DNA of 64,000 nt from JAFGXT01 sp963677165 (GCA_963677165.2 CAXXSX010000002.1:3162001-3226000), one strand, 5' to 3'. Shown: positions 1 to 8,834, counted from the stretch's first letter. Numbers and translations: made by a program. Notes: generated by a model from the sequence alone, not told the origin.

Positions 1-1
1 T

Positions 2-496
2 GATACCGGGCGTATGGCTGGCAACTATTTAATCAGTAAAGGACACAAGCGGATCGCGGTGATCCATGAGTCGGATTATACCGGCAAAAAGCGCGCGGAC
101 GGCGTGGCTCATGCCATGAAAGAAGCTGGAATTGATCCGGAAAACAATCTTTTATCGATTGAACATAATGTGCCATTGCATTTGGCGGTTAAACAATTAA
201 TCGACGCGGGGTGTACTGCGGTCTGGGTTACCGGTGAAGATATGAAAGTGATCGAGGTTAACTGGATTATTCAGGAGCTTGTTGGAAAACGTGTTCCACA
301 GGATATTTCAATCCTGGGATTCGAAAATCCTGGAATCTCAGAATTCCAGCGTCCGTCACTGACTACTGTAGCCAGTCCGTTACGGGAAATGGCCGAAAAA
401 GCTGTGGACATCGTACTGAGCGGAGAATCTGAGACGCTTCAGAAAGTCAAACTCGATGTAAAGTTGATTGAACGTAATTCAGTAAGTAACATATAG
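2..496 (+). CDS. LacI/GalR-type transcriptional regulator, C-terminal part (truncated by window edge)
   Basis: The frame is open from the first bases of the window, so the gene starts upstream. The visible 164 residues are the second half of a periplasmic-binding-protein-like sensor domain. They show the LacI-family 'KGHKRIAVI' segment near the start, then 'GFENPGISEFQRPSLTTVASP', and a closing 'LIERNSV' that matches the usual 'L(I/V)xRxS' end of LacI or GntR-LacI regulators. The DNA-binding domain is not visible, so LacI and GntR-LacI hybrid types cannot be told apart. It probably senses a sugar and controls the glycosidase/pseudopilin pair that begins 175 bp downstream (inference from position). 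Family assignment is firm; the ligand is unknown. Confidence 0.85.
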   Translation, partial: DTGRMAGNYLISKGHKRIAVIHESDYTGKKRADGVAHAMKEAGIDPENNLLSIEHNVPLHLAVKQLIDAGCTAVWVTGEDMKVIEVNWIIQELVGKRVPQDISILGFENPGISEFQRPSLTTVASPLREMAEKAVDIVLSGESETLQKVKLDVKLIERNSVSNI

Positions 497-501
497 AAAT
501 A

Positions 502-644
502 ATGAGTCTTGCGAAATAGACGAATTTGGGTAGGGCGCGCTCTCCGCAGCGCGCCGTCTCTCGGAATTTTGTGCTTAGGCACAAAATAGCGGACGGTTGC
601 GGAGAACCGTCCCTACCAGAAAAATTGCATTTCGCACGAATCTT
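502..644. mobile_element. MITE-like element with terminal inverted repeats and 11-bp flanking direct repeat
   Basis: A 143-bp non-coding block is built from three successive hairpins: GCGCGC...GCGCGC (535-553), TTTTGTGC...GCACAAAA (567-585) and GGACGGTT...AACCGTCC (591-612). Its ends are imperfect inverted repeats sharing TGCGAAAT...GGTAGGG (about 509-534 against 611-637). It is flanked by a direct repeat ATATAGAAATA at 491-501 and 645-655, which looks like a target-site duplication. It carries no ORF. It sits between the regulator stop and the ribosome-binding site of the glycosidase at 671. The alternative is a REP/BIME-like structured repeat, but the flanking duplication favours transposition. 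Confidence 0.65.
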
Positions 645-670
645 ATATAGAAATATTATAAGGAGAAAGT

Positions 671-2725
671 ATGAGTTTAATTAGAACGTTAATAGGGGTT
701 CTGGTGGTATTCGCTTTGTCGGTGTCGGCAGGCAGTATTCCGCTGGATAAAGCCAGATTGAAGAAGAAGGGATCTGCTAAAATCGGTCTGAAAAGCGGAG
801 TAATTTCTTTACAGTTCAGTGATCCCGGTTGGGATTCCGGAGTAAGTATTCTTCCGCCGGAAGGACAGAAATACTGGGATTTCTCTCAATGGAAGGTACT
901 TGCCGCTGATGTTGAAAACCTCAGTAAGGATAAACAGCTCAGGCTGAATATGTATATCTGGGTGAAGGATGACAGTATTGGTAAGAAACGTGACGCCAAT
1001 GCCGGTATTGCGTTGAATCCGGGTGAAAAACGCAGTCTGAAACTGATTATTCCACATCGCTCGGTTTATGGTACTCCGAAAGGTGTTCGCGGAGCGAAAG
1101 AGCTTGATTCCGATAAGGTTGATAAGATCGAATTTTTTATGCAGTGGCCCTTTGAAAGTAAGACAAAAGGGTTAGTTAACTGTGCTATTTCAAATATCCG
1201 CTTGGAAAAACCGCTGAAAGATTCTGATAAAAGAGTTGCCGATGACAAGTTTTTTCCGTTTATTGACCAGTATGGACAGTTTGTTCATGCCGACTGGCCG
1301 GAGAAGATTCATTCCACCGCAGACCTTCAAAGGAATCACAAGCTGGAGTTAAAACAGCTTGCGGCAATGAAGCGTCCGAAATCGTGGGATCGTTTCGGAG
1401 GCTGGAAATATGGTCCGAAGCTGAAGGCTACCGGATATTTCAGGACGGAAAAGTATAAAGGTAAATGGTATTTTGTTGATCCGGAAGGCCATCTGTTCTT
1501 CTCTCAGGGACTTGATGTACTCTATGCCCATACCGACGCGACCAGAACGAAAGGACATGAAAAATGGTTTATGTCAGATATGCCGAAATCGGGAGCGCTG
1601 GCCTTTACTGATACGAACCTAAAGCTGAAATACGGCAAAGAGGATTATGAACCGGACTTCTACGCTGTTCTGGTTAAACGGATGGAAGCCTGGGGATTCA
1701 ATACCATTGGAGACTGGTGCGCGAAAGGAATGCTTGCTCAAGGCAAAGTCCCTTATACTCTCCAGCTTTCCGACTATAACCGGAAGCTGCCGAAAATTTC
1801 CGGCAGCAAAGTTAAATTCTATGATGTGTTCGATTCGCGGTATGTTCTGGCGATGAAAACGCTGATTCCTGACGCAATCGTGAAAAATCCTCAGGTTGAA
1901 AAGTCTCTTACTGACCCGTTATGCATCGGTTACTTTATCGACAATGAGCTGAACTTTGGCAATCGTAAATTGTTTCAGTTGGTAAAGGATCTGATGAAGA
2001 GTCCGGCGAAACAGGTGATGAAGCAGGAATTTGTAAGCGATTTGAAGGTTAAATATATGACCATTGATAAGCTGAATGCCGCTTGGAATACAAAATTTGC
2101 GGACTGGAACGCAATGCTTTCAAATTCAAAATCATTGCCAAGAATGACGAAAGAATGCAGGATAGATGCCTCAACCTTCATGACCCGCGCTTTTGACCAA
2201 TATTTCAGGCTGGGGCGTGACGCGATCAAATCGTTTGCTCCGCATCGACTCTATCTCGGCTGCCGGTTTATTTCTACCGACGGGGTACGCAGGAAGCTTT
2301 ACGAAGCCAGCAAAAAGTATTGTGATGTGCTGACTGTAAACGTGTATTCTCACAGCACCGCGAACCTGACAAATGAATCGTTCCCGGATATGCCGGTATT
2401 AATTGGTGAATTTCACTTTGGAGTCTATGACCGTGGCATGTTTTCGCCGGGGCTGTGTCCGGCTGGAACAACCCAGCAGGAGAGGGCGCTGGCATACACC
2501 CGGTTTGTTCAGGGGGCGCTGGTGAATCCCCATATTGTCGGTACTCACTGGTTCCAGTTCCGAGATCAGCCGTTGACCGGGCGCTGGGATGGAGAAGGAT
2601 ACGCGATTGGTTTTGTTGATGTGGCAGACACTCCATATCCGGAGATGACAAAAGCATCTAGATTTATTGGCGAAGAAATGTATAATTATCGTATGAAAGG
2701 AAAATTGAGTAACTCAATGAGGTAG
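671..2725 (+). CDS. Secreted GH50-like (agarase-type) glycoside hydrolase
   Basis: A protein of 684 aa with a hydrophobic signal peptide (about residues 1-21, ending 'SVSAGS'). Residues about 25-180 look like a beta-sandwich carbohydrate-binding region. From about residue 250 comes a TIM-barrel of clan GH-A with 'KWYFVDPEGHLFFSQG', which resembles GH50 beta-agarases/galactanases. Glu426 in 'DNELNF' is the expected acid/base, after the conserved Asn. Glu580 in 'IGEFHFG' is the expected nucleophile. A good AAGGAGA lies before the ATG. It is followed after 3 bp by a pseudopilin gene, so the two are co-transcribed. The likely role is exo-cleavage of beta-galactan-type polysaccharides outside the cytoplasm. 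GH50 is a motif-level call; the substrate is inferred. Confidence 0.7.
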   Translation: MSLIRTLIGVLVVFALSVSAGSIPLDKARLKKKGSAKIGLKSGVISLQFSDPGWDSGVSILPPEGQKYWDFSQWKVLAADVENLSKDKQLRLNMYIWVKDDSIGKKRDANAGIALNPGEKRSLKLIIPHRSVYGTPKGVRGAKELDSDKVDKIEFFMQWPFESKTKGLVNCAISNIRLEKPLKDSDKRVADDKFFPFIDQYGQFVHADWPEKIHSTADLQRNHKLELKQLAAMKRPKSWDRFGGWKYGPKLKATGYFRTEKYKGKWYFVDPEGHLFFSQGLDVLYAHTDATRTKGHEKWFMSDMPKSGALAFTDTNLKLKYGKEDYEPDFYAVLVKRMEAWGFNTIGDWCAKGMLAQGKVPYTLQLSDYNRKLPKISGSKVKFYDVFDSRYVLAMKTLIPDAIVKNPQVEKSLTDPLCIGYFIDNELNFGNRKLFQLVKDLMKSPAKQVMKQEFVSDLKVKYMTIDKLNAAWNTKFADWNAMLSNSKSLPRMTKECRIDASTFMTRAFDQYFRLGRDAIKSFAPHRLYLGCRFISTDGVRRKLYEASKKYCDVLTVNVYSHSTANLTNESFPDMPVLIGEFHFGVYDRGMFSPGLCPAGTTQQERALAYTRFVQGALVNPHIVGTHWFQFRDQPLTGRWDGEGYAIGFVDVADTPYPEMTKASRFIGEEMYNYRMKGKLSNSMR

Positions 2726-2728
2726 ATT

Positions 2729-3493
2729 ATGAAAAAACAAAAATTCACGCTCATCGAACTCCTGGTTGTTATCGCTGTTATCGCAATTCTGGCAAGTCTT
2801 CTGTTACCGGCGCTTAGCAGTGCCCGTGACAAAGCAAAGGACATTCAATGTGTCAGTAACTTAAAGCAGATCGGCACTTACATGACGATGTATGTAGACT
2901 CGAATAATGGTCTGTTTCCCAAGTTTAAAGGAAATATGAGTGCGGCTAATATTGGCTGGGGAGGCAAAGGTACCTGGCAGGACGCTCTTTACGCACTTGC
3001 TACCAATACCGATATTATGAACTTCCGTCATTATGATATCGGCAGGCCTTCGGAACGTCCCGAAGACCGTGGTGCAAACCGTCCGAAATCTGTTTTCGCT
3101 TGTCCCGCTCAGGTGAAAAATCTGGAATTCAATAAGGGCGGTGTTAGCCGTCATTATGCAATGAACAGCTTCCATAGCAATATGGATTACAGCTGGGTAA
3201 AAGGCTATACGTTCCAGCGTGATAAAATCAAAGGCCCGTCAACTCGTATGATTGTTATGGATATCGAACGGATCACCTCCAGCGACACGAATCTGATTGA
3301 AGTCGGAAAATATGCCGATATTACCTCAAGCGGAGGAACCTGGCGGCATAAGAATCATAAAGGAGCCAGCATTCTTTTTGTCGATGGGCATGCCGAAGGC
3401 AGACTCTGGTCAGGAATTCCCGATTACAATGCTCCGGTAGGGCAGGGATCCCGGTTGTATGATCCGGAAGGGTTCTGGTGCGACTGGAGATAA
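2729..3493 (+). CDS. Pseudopilin-like protein, prepilin N-terminus plus H-X-DG C-terminal domain
   Basis: A protein of 254 aa. The N-terminus 'MKKQKFTLIELLVVIAVIA' is a class III prepilin signal: a short basic leader, cleavage before Phe, Glu at +5 and a hydrophobic helix that anchors the protein or drives assembly. The usual Gly at -1 is Lys here. The globular part ends with 'GASILFVDGHAEG', the DG-containing motif of the large Lentisphaerota/Planctomycetota pre-pilin family (DUF1559-like). Such proteins are type II secretion or type IV pilus-related, and their actual function is unknown. It follows the GH50-like gene by 3 bp, suggesting it supports secretion, display or binding of that enzyme's substrate. 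The family call is solid; the role is inferred. Confidence 0.88.
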   Translation: MKKQKFTLIELLVVIAVIAILASLLLPALSSARDKAKDIQCVSNLKQIGTYMTMYVDSNNGLFPKFKGNMSAANIGWGGKGTWQDALYALATNTDIMNFRHYDIGRPSERPEDRGANRPKSVFACPAQVKNLEFNKGGVSRHYAMNSFHSNMDYSWVKGYTFQRDKIKGPSTRMIVMDIERITSSDTNLIEVGKYADITSSGGTWRHKNHKGASILFVDGHAEGRLWSGIPDYNAPVGQGSRLYDPEGFWCDWR

Positions 3494-3524
3494 GATTTTA
3501 GTCCAGTTGTATTACTGAAAAGCA

Positions 3525-3556
3525 AAGTAGACAGGATAATGATATACTGTCTACTT
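3525..3556. terminator. Bidirectional hairpin terminator between convergent genes
   Basis: A perfect 10-bp stem AAGTAGACAG / CTGTCTACTT with a 12-base loop lies in the 80-bp gap between the plus-strand pseudopilin and the minus-strand DUF4838 gene. It is followed by a T-rich stretch in both directions, though not a strict T-run. Confidence 0.6.
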
Positions 3557-3573
3557 GTCTTATATATTCAGTG

Positions 3574-5880
3574 TTATTTCCAGATTAGATTTCCAAATCG
3601 TTGCGGCGTAAAATTCCTTGGAGCGCAAACAGGCGACCAGCAGGAATAATCCGGTGATTTTTTACCGCTTCTGCCGCGATAAAAGTTGACTTTCACGGTA
3701 TCGCCGGACTTCAGTTTATTTAACCGCAGTTCATCCAGCGAGAGACGCACGTCAAGTATCCAGCGGTTGTTTTGCCGAACTACTGATGTTTTTACGCTTT
3801 TTGAATTCCAGGTCTTCGAACTGATCCCGATGGCGTATTGTTTGTCCCATACCGTTCCGGATGGATTTATACAGAACTGCATGGCATATTCTGAATTGGA
3901 CTGGTCATAGCAGATGAAAAATTCAATAAAGTCATCAGTCCATATACCATTTCCGTCACGAGTTTTTTCGTGCCGTTTGATTTTCTGCATATCTGGTTCG
4001 AAACAAATGAATCGCAGAATCAGCTCCCGATTCAATCTCGCGGCGGTGAACCAGGTATTGGGCGTATAAGGCATTCCGTTTCTGGTCACAAATCGCTGGA
4101 AGGGAAGTTTATTCAGTTCTCTGAGCGAATGTATGACTGGCACCTGCATGTCCTGTTTCCCTTTCCGGTAAAACTGAATCAGGGTTTTTCTGCCATATTG
4201 AAATTCCTTGTTAATTACTGAAATTCTACGAAAATACTCGGAGTTCGGCGGAACTGACTTCAGTGCTTCCGCCAGAGCCTTATTCATGGTTTCAATGACA
4301 TCCGCTGTATAGACATCCTCGGGAACCAGAGTGCGTTTCGTCGTTGTGTTGCCAGCCTTTTTATATGCGTTGAAAGCCGTTGTCCAAAAAAGCTTCATTG
4401 GTTTTTCTGCCGGACCGTAGAAGAGTTTGTAATATTCGTTCATCACCTTTTTCAGGTCATAGTCCGGGTTCCAATGCGATTTTGCGGTAAGATATAATTT
4501 CCAATGGGTCATCCCCGGATTATCCAGTTCATAAATATTTTTCCCGTCAGCCTGGATCATTTCGCCTTTCCAGGCTCCGAAGCGGTGGAGCCATTTAAAT
4601 TCATTATAAAATAGTTCAGGATAGCCGACCGGCAGTCCTTTCCAGGCCCGGTTGTTTTCAAGATAGTGTATCCAGGTATAGATGTTGGAAGAACGTTGCT
4701 TCCAGGCTTGAAGAGCATCATAGATAGACTTCCGCTGTTCAGTCACCGCATTCTGATCTCTTAAATAGACCAGTTGAACGGCTACATTCTTATTCAATTT
4801 AGGAATTCTTGACGGAGGCAGCCGGTATTGTTCATAGGCGATGCAGGCAATTATTTTGTCCGGATATGTTTTTTCAACCTCTTTGGCAACCTTGTTTACG
4901 AATCCCCAGATGTGATTTGAAAACTTCCCTCCGTTAGGAGAGTTATTATCGACTTCAGCCTGACATTCCTTGCAGCCGCATACTCGCGCCAGTCCATCCA
5001 TCGGACATACCGGAAAACAACCCTGGTTTGGATGTTTGTCAAAATACTTGCAAATTTCGGCAGCAAATGTTTTTACGACTTCCGGGTTGGTCAGGCATAG
5101 ATGACCGCCGCCGCCCAGACAGCATAATTTATCAAAGTCGCGTTTGCCGTCTACCAGGGCAAAATATTCGGGATGGGTAGTTTTGTATTTCTGGAAGATT
5201 TTGAAATTGTGCATGCAGTAAAACGGGAAAACTCCACCTTGCCTGAGCCGTTTCATCCAGAGCATGTCATTTTTACTGACTCCGTTGAGCGAATAATAAA
5301 TATAACGATAGTCAAAAACGGGTGCATCGCTCATTTCGAATTCCAGAATATGGAGCGTAGCGGTTTTTTGAACCACTGCGCCATCAGTGCCGGGCCAGTA
5401 CCAGCGTACTCCGGCCTGATTCTGTAGAAAAGCATAAACCCCGTTTAGAGTCCCCTGATCTCCGAAAAGACACAGTTTTAATGCCTTATTGTATGTCTCG
5501 GTAATGCGCCAGGGATGACGTTCCAGCCAGATTGGGGATCCCGAATCATCATGGCCGACGATGGCCAGATAATCCGGTTTTGACACGATTTTAAATCCTT
5601 CACGTTTGAGCTGGTCGGTAGTAATTCCGAGCCGGTCGGTTTCCTTGCTTTTGCCGACAAAGATTACAGGCTTTTCTCCCGTGTACTTTGTGGTGACAGG
5701 AATTTTGCCGTCTGTGGTTTTTTCGAGCCAGGTTGAAAGCTCGGAAGCTGCGAATTTAACGAAATCCGGAGCGGCAGCATCAATAACAATTGCTTTGTAT
5801 GGCTTATTTCCGGGGGCCAACGTAGCGGCAAAGACGGAACATGACCATAGAAATACAAGAGATAAACTTAAAAATTTCAT
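3574..5880 (-). CDS. Secreted DUF4838 protein with C-terminal CBM9-like domain
   Basis: A protein of 768 aa with a signal peptide (residues about 1-18, 'LWSCSVFA'). Residues about 25-130 resemble the N-terminal domain of alpha-glucuronidases and hexosaminidases ('AASELSTWLEKTTDGKIPV', 'GTLNGVYAFLQNQAGVRWYWPG'). The centre (about 200-480) is a DUF4838 TIM-barrel-like region with Cys-rich 'VCGCKECQAEVDN'. The last 190 residues ('WFTAARLNRELILRF', 'WTDDFIEFFI', 'RWILDVRLSLDEL') look like a CBM9-type carbohydrate-binding beta-sandwich. It is probably an extracytoplasmic glycan-active enzyme, but no activity is established for DUF4838. It is the last of three minus-strand genes behind a pseudopilin, with AAGGAC before the ATG. 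Confidence 0.8.
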   Translation of the reverse strand: MKFLSLSLVFLWSCSVFAATLAPGNKPYKAIVIDAAAPDFVKFAASELSTWLEKTTDGKIPVTTKYTGEKPVIFVGKSKETDRLGITTDQLKREGFKIVSKPDYLAIVGHDDSGSPIWLERHPWRITETYNKALKLCLFGDQGTLNGVYAFLQNQAGVRWYWPGTDGAVVQKTATLHILEFEMSDAPVFDYRYIYYSLNGVSKNDMLWMKRLRQGGVFPFYCMHNFKIFQKYKTTHPEYFALVDGKRDFDKLCCLGGGGHLCLTNPEVVKTFAAEICKYFDKHPNQGCFPVCPMDGLARVCGCKECQAEVDNNSPNGGKFSNHIWGFVNKVAKEVEKTYPDKIIACIAYEQYRLPPSRIPKLNKNVAVQLVYLRDQNAVTEQRKSIYDALQAWKQRSSNIYTWIHYLENNRAWKGLPVGYPELFYNEFKWLHRFGAWKGEMIQADGKNIYELDNPGMTHWKLYLTAKSHWNPDYDLKKVMNEYYKLFYGPAEKPMKLFWTTAFNAYKKAGNTTTKRTLVPEDVYTADVIETMNKALAEALKSVPPNSEYFRRISVINKEFQYGRKTLIQFYRKGKQDMQVPVIHSLRELNKLPFQRFVTRNGMPYTPNTWFTAARLNRELILRFICFEPDMQKIKRHEKTRDGNGIWTDDFIEFFICYDQSNSEYAMQFCINPSGTVWDKQYAIGISSKTWNSKSVKTSVVRQNNRWILDVRLSLDELRLNKLKSGDTVKVNFYRGRSGKKSPDYSCWSPVCAPRNFTPQRFGNLIWK

Positions 5881-5895
5881 TATAAAAACTTGTCC

Positions 5896-6486
5896 TTAAG
5901 GAGTTACTAGCAATTTCATCGAATTTTGTTCGATGGTTACAAAACTTGACTTCATCGCGGTATTGCCGGATTGATCCGCTGTCACGCTCCGAATCCGAAA
6001 GGTTGTGAAACCGAAGCCCTGCCTGAGATCGGAATTGACTTGTGCCGTAACATCAAAAGTGAGACGAACGGGACGTTTTACTACCGGTTGAACCGTAAAT
6101 TTAGCGACTGGCGATGTTGCGTGCGAAATTAGGTCGTTGCCGCTTAATTTCAGTCTTTCCACATTGAAATGTTCCAGTTCCAGCTGGTTGATTCGTTGCT
6201 GTTTTCCTCCGGCGGAGTAAGCAAATACCAACAAGGCTTTGCGGACTCTGCCGGATGGAATAAAACGATCAATCGGGATACGGAATGTCACACGGTCACG
6301 CCGGTTCAACGTATTGGGTTGTCCCACCGCAAGCCAACGGCCTCCTATTCCATTCAAATACCAAACCTTTTCCGGGTTACAGACTGCTCCGCTTGCCACA
6401 CCTTCTTTATCCGGCTTCAGTTCCAAAGCCTGTGCAGAGAAGATACAGAGAAATAAACCGCTTAATATTAAGAATAAGGTTTTCAT
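5896..6486 (-). CDS. Secreted beta-sandwich protein, DNRLRE/CBM-like, function unknown
   Basis: A protein of 196 aa with a signal peptide ('LILSGLFLCIFSAQA', cleavage near residue 20). The rest is rich in beta-strand pattern. It resembles DNRLRE/CBM96-like modules: an opening 'DKEGVASG', then 'RVTFRIPIDRFIPSGRVRKALLVFAY', and a closing 'LTFDVTAQVNSDLRQG...FGFTTFRIRS'. In this family such modules usually sit on larger glycan-active enzymes; here one stands alone. It lies between the pseudopilin (3 bp upstream) and the DUF4838 gene (15 bp downstream), so it is part of one operon. A polysaccharide-binding or structural role is inferred. I do not recognise a catalytic motif. Confidence 0.6.
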   Translation of the reverse strand: MKTLFLILSGLFLCIFSAQALELKPDKEGVASGAVCNPEKVWYLNGIGGRWLAVGQPNTLNRRDRVTFRIPIDRFIPSGRVRKALLVFAYSAGGKQQRINQLELEHFNVERLKLSGNDLISHATSPVAKFTVQPVVKRPVRLTFDVTAQVNSDLRQGFGFTTFRIRSVTADQSGNTAMKSSFVTIEQNSMKLLVTP

Positions 6487-6489
6487 TAA

Positions 6490-7200
6490 TCAATTCGACC
6501 ATTTGAACGTTGTTCGCGGAACGGTGGGCCATTTGACTGGTTCCACGTGACCGTCAACAAAAGCAAAGTTGCACACAGTATTTGAGTTATGCTTCCAATA
6601 TCTTGACATAGAATACGTTCCGTTATTTATAAGATAATAATAGTCGTATCCCATTCCGACTAATACTGTGTTGGAGGCTGATCCATCGGTGAATATTACT
6701 CTGGATGAACAATTCTTGATGCTGACGAGTTTTCGAAATGGTTGACCTGAGTTTATATAACGGCAATCACCTACCGTTCCACTATATGCCATATATGCCA
6801 TATATTCATTGTCAGCATCAATGCTTGATGGATATACAAAGGCGCTGGACCACTTATAGCCTTGATTTGAAAGTACGCTGGGACAATGGAATATTTTCGC
6901 ATTATTTATATAAGGCCAGAGAGACATAGGCCAAAACTGATAGTTGGTAGTTATTTGCAGCCCCGGCACGATGTATCCATCGTTTTCATTGACGTACTGC
7001 TGATTGCCTAGACCAATCTGTTTCATTTGGCTGACGCAGCTTATTGCTTTGGCGCGGTCGCGAGCATTACTCAATGCCGGCAACAACATACTTGCCAAAA
7101 TTGCTATGATGGCTATCACGACGAGGAGTTCTATGAGTGTGAAAAAATGATTTTGCGGCAAAATACGTTTGTGGGAAACTTGTTTTGTAAAACTGGTCAT
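6490..7200 (-). CDS. Pseudopilin-like protein (prepilin N-terminus, H-X-DG domain)
   Basis: A protein of 236 aa. A longer than usual basic leader of about 18 residues precedes 'FTLIELLVVIAIIAILASMLLPAL'. The residue before the cleavage Phe is Phe, not Gly. The C-terminal 'WKHNSNTVCNFAFVDGHVEPVKW' is the family's H-X-DG motif. A strong Shine-Dalgarno AGGAGG lies 5 bases before the ATG at 7200, so this start and the long leader are probably real. It is the first gene of the three-gene minus-strand unit with the secreted sandwich protein and the DUF4838 enzyme, divergent from the AraC regulator. Confidence 0.87.
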   Translation of the reverse strand: MTSFTKQVSHKRILPQNHFFTLIELLVVIAIIAILASMLLPALSNARDRAKAISCVSQMKQIGLGNQQYVNENDGYIVPGLQITTNYQFWPMSLWPYINNAKIFHCPSVLSNQGYKWSSAFVYPSSIDADNEYMAYMAYSGTVGDCRYINSGQPFRKLVSIKNCSSRVIFTDGSASNTVLVGMGYDYYYLINNGTYSMSRYWKHNSNTVCNFAFVDGHVEPVKWPTVPRTTFKWSN

Positions 7201-7333
7201 TTTTACCTCCTGATTAATGGGATTTATGTTAACATTTTCACTTCGATAGTAAATATTTTAAAGTAAAATTTGATATAATTCCTTGAATTATAGTTCAAAA
7301 AACATTATTTTTAGATCAAAGTGGGAGAAATTT

Positions 7334-8221
7334 GTGGAAGAAGTTATTTTTGATCGCAACGTCTTAAAAATTCTTTTGGGACATGACTGGCCGCTTGGAG
7401 TTATGTTTCTATGCGGAAACGACACCCAGGGGAAGCTTCATTCTCATGACTTTTTTGAACTGGTAATAATTACCGGAGGAACCGGGCATTATAAATCGGA
7501 CAGTATTTGCCAGCTTCGAACCGGTGATGTATTTCTGGTGATTCCGGGAGACAAACATCTTTTTACCGATCAGCATCAGCTTGAGCTTATCAATATTCTC
7601 TGGGTACCGAATGAACTGAATTTTAATTTTCGTGATCTGTCAGAGGACCCTGGCTTTGTCGCATTCTTTCAGCTGGAACCGCAAAGCAGGAAACGTGACC
7701 GGGGCGGCAGACTTAATCTTACCCACGATGAACTAAAACAGGTCATAGAGCTGGCGCAGAAAATCCGGAATGAATTAAAATATAAGCAAAGTGGCTGCTT
7801 TCTTGTTGCCACTTCTCTGCTTGGTCAGCTTTTTGCCATGCTTTGTAGAATTTATGCGGGAAAAACGACGTCTCCGCATCGTGAATTGCTTATGATTGAA
7901 AAAGTCATGAATTTTATTCATGAGCATTATCCGGAAAAGATTAAACGTGAGGAGCTCGCAAGACTCGCGAATATGTCAGAACCAACCTTTTTCCGATGGT
8001 TTCGTGAAACTACAGACCAATCTCCGAGCGATTATTTATTGCAGTATCGTTTGATATGTGCCGAGGAACTTTTGCGGACCAGCCGTATGACGCTTAGTGA
8101 AATTGCGTTGAAAACCGGATTTTCCGACAGTAATTATCTGGGGCTCCAGTTCAAGAAAAAGTTCAACCTGACTCCTCACAAATACCGAATGGCGTTCATG
8201 GCGAATAAGAAAACGGTCTGA
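7334..8221 (+). CDS. AraC-family transcriptional regulator with N-terminal cupin domain
   Basis: I place the start at GTG 7334 because GGGAG at 7323-7327 is well spaced. An in-frame TTG at 7283 would add 17 residues but has no ribosome-binding site. The protein is 295 aa. The N-terminal cupin/AraC sensor region shows 'LHSHDFFELVIITGGTGHY' and 'LRTGDVFLVIPGDKH'. The C-terminal two-helix AraC/XylS DNA-binding domain covers about residues 195-290 ('REELARLANMSEPTFFRWFRETT', 'LSEIALKTGFSDSNYLGLQFKKKF', 'TPHKYR'). It is divergent from the pseudopilin/DUF4838 operon across about 130 bp and is the natural candidate to activate it. The effector, probably a sugar, is unknown. Confidence 0.9.
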   Translation: MEEVIFDRNVLKILLGHDWPLGVMFLCGNDTQGKLHSHDFFELVIITGGTGHYKSDSICQLRTGDVFLVIPGDKHLFTDQHQLELINILWVPNELNFNFRDLSEDPGFVAFFQLEPQSRKRDRGGRLNLTHDELKQVIELAQKIRNELKYKQSGCFLVATSLLGQLFAMLCRIYAGKTTSPHRELLMIEKVMNFIHEHYPEKIKREELARLANMSEPTFFRWFRETTDQSPSDYLLQYRLICAEELLRTSRMTLSEIALKTGFSDSNYLGLQFKKKFNLTPHKYRMAFMANKKTV

Positions 8222-8259
8222 GCTGTAAATAAACTGGATCAAGTTTGTAAATTACAGCT
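8221..8259. terminator. Hairpin between convergent AraC and phosphatase genes
   Basis: AGCTGTAA...AAACT pairs with AGTTT...TTACAGCT across the 49-bp convergent gap. The stem has a small bulge and there is no clear T-run, so termination is plausible but not certain. Confidence 0.4.
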
Positions 8260-8270
8260 TCCGGTCTGGA

Positions 8271-8834
8271 TTACTTTATATTCAGACGTTTTTTGATTGC
8301 CTTGACATCAAGATCATTCAGCAATTGAAGTATATTCGGGTATGTTCTGATGTGATAGCCGTAACCGCCGTTTTTCAGTTCGTCAATGGCCTGAGTTCGT
8401 GTCCAGTTCTGGAATACCATGCGATAAGCCGCGATGACTGCGCCGGTCCGATCGGAACCGTGCCAGCAGTGTACCAACACAGGTCCGGATGAATCTTTTA
8501 TTATTTTCATGGCCTGGAATATCTGACCGGGAGTAATGCTTCCGGCGTTCATTTTTATATGGTACAGTTTTATTTTAGTGTTTTTGCCCTCATCATTATC
8601 CGTGTGATAGTTTCTTAGATTCAGTACAGTCGTTATTCCCAGAACTGCGAGTTCTTTGAAGGCTTTGCTGTCGGGTTGTTCCGAGCGGTAAACTTTATCG
8701 GAAACCTTATAGAAGTTACTCAGATTTGACTCGATTACCGGTGAGGCCCATTCTGCCGGGCGTACCCTTGGCCCGGCAGTCAGATCCAGGCATACTGTTA
8801 TGATAACCGCGATGATCAGACTTACTTTTTTCAT
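8271..8834 (-). CDS. Exported dual-specificity/tyrosine phosphatase-like protein
   Basis: A protein of 187 aa with an N-terminal signal peptide (hydrophobic residues 4-20). The core has 'NFYKVSDKVYRSEQP' followed by the phosphatase loop 'HCWHGSDRTG' (Cys123, Arg129). This matches the HCX5R signature of cysteine-dependent phosphatases of the DSP/phytase-like type. These enzymes hydrolyse phosphoester bonds through a cysteinyl-phosphate intermediate. Bacterial exported members are often inositol phosphatases or of unknown substrate. It is monocistronic, between two plus-strand regulators. The family is clear from the loop; the substrate is unknown. Confidence 0.82.
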   Translation of the reverse strand: MKKVSLIIAVIITVCLDLTAGPRVRPAEWASPVIESNLSNFYKVSDKVYRSEQPDSKAFKELAVLGITTVLNLRNYHTDNDEGKNTKIKLYHIKMNAGSITPGQIFQAMKIIKDSSGPVLVHCWHGSDRTGAVIAAYRMVFQNWTRTQAIDELKNGGYGYHIRTYPNILQLLNDLDVKAIKKRLNIK

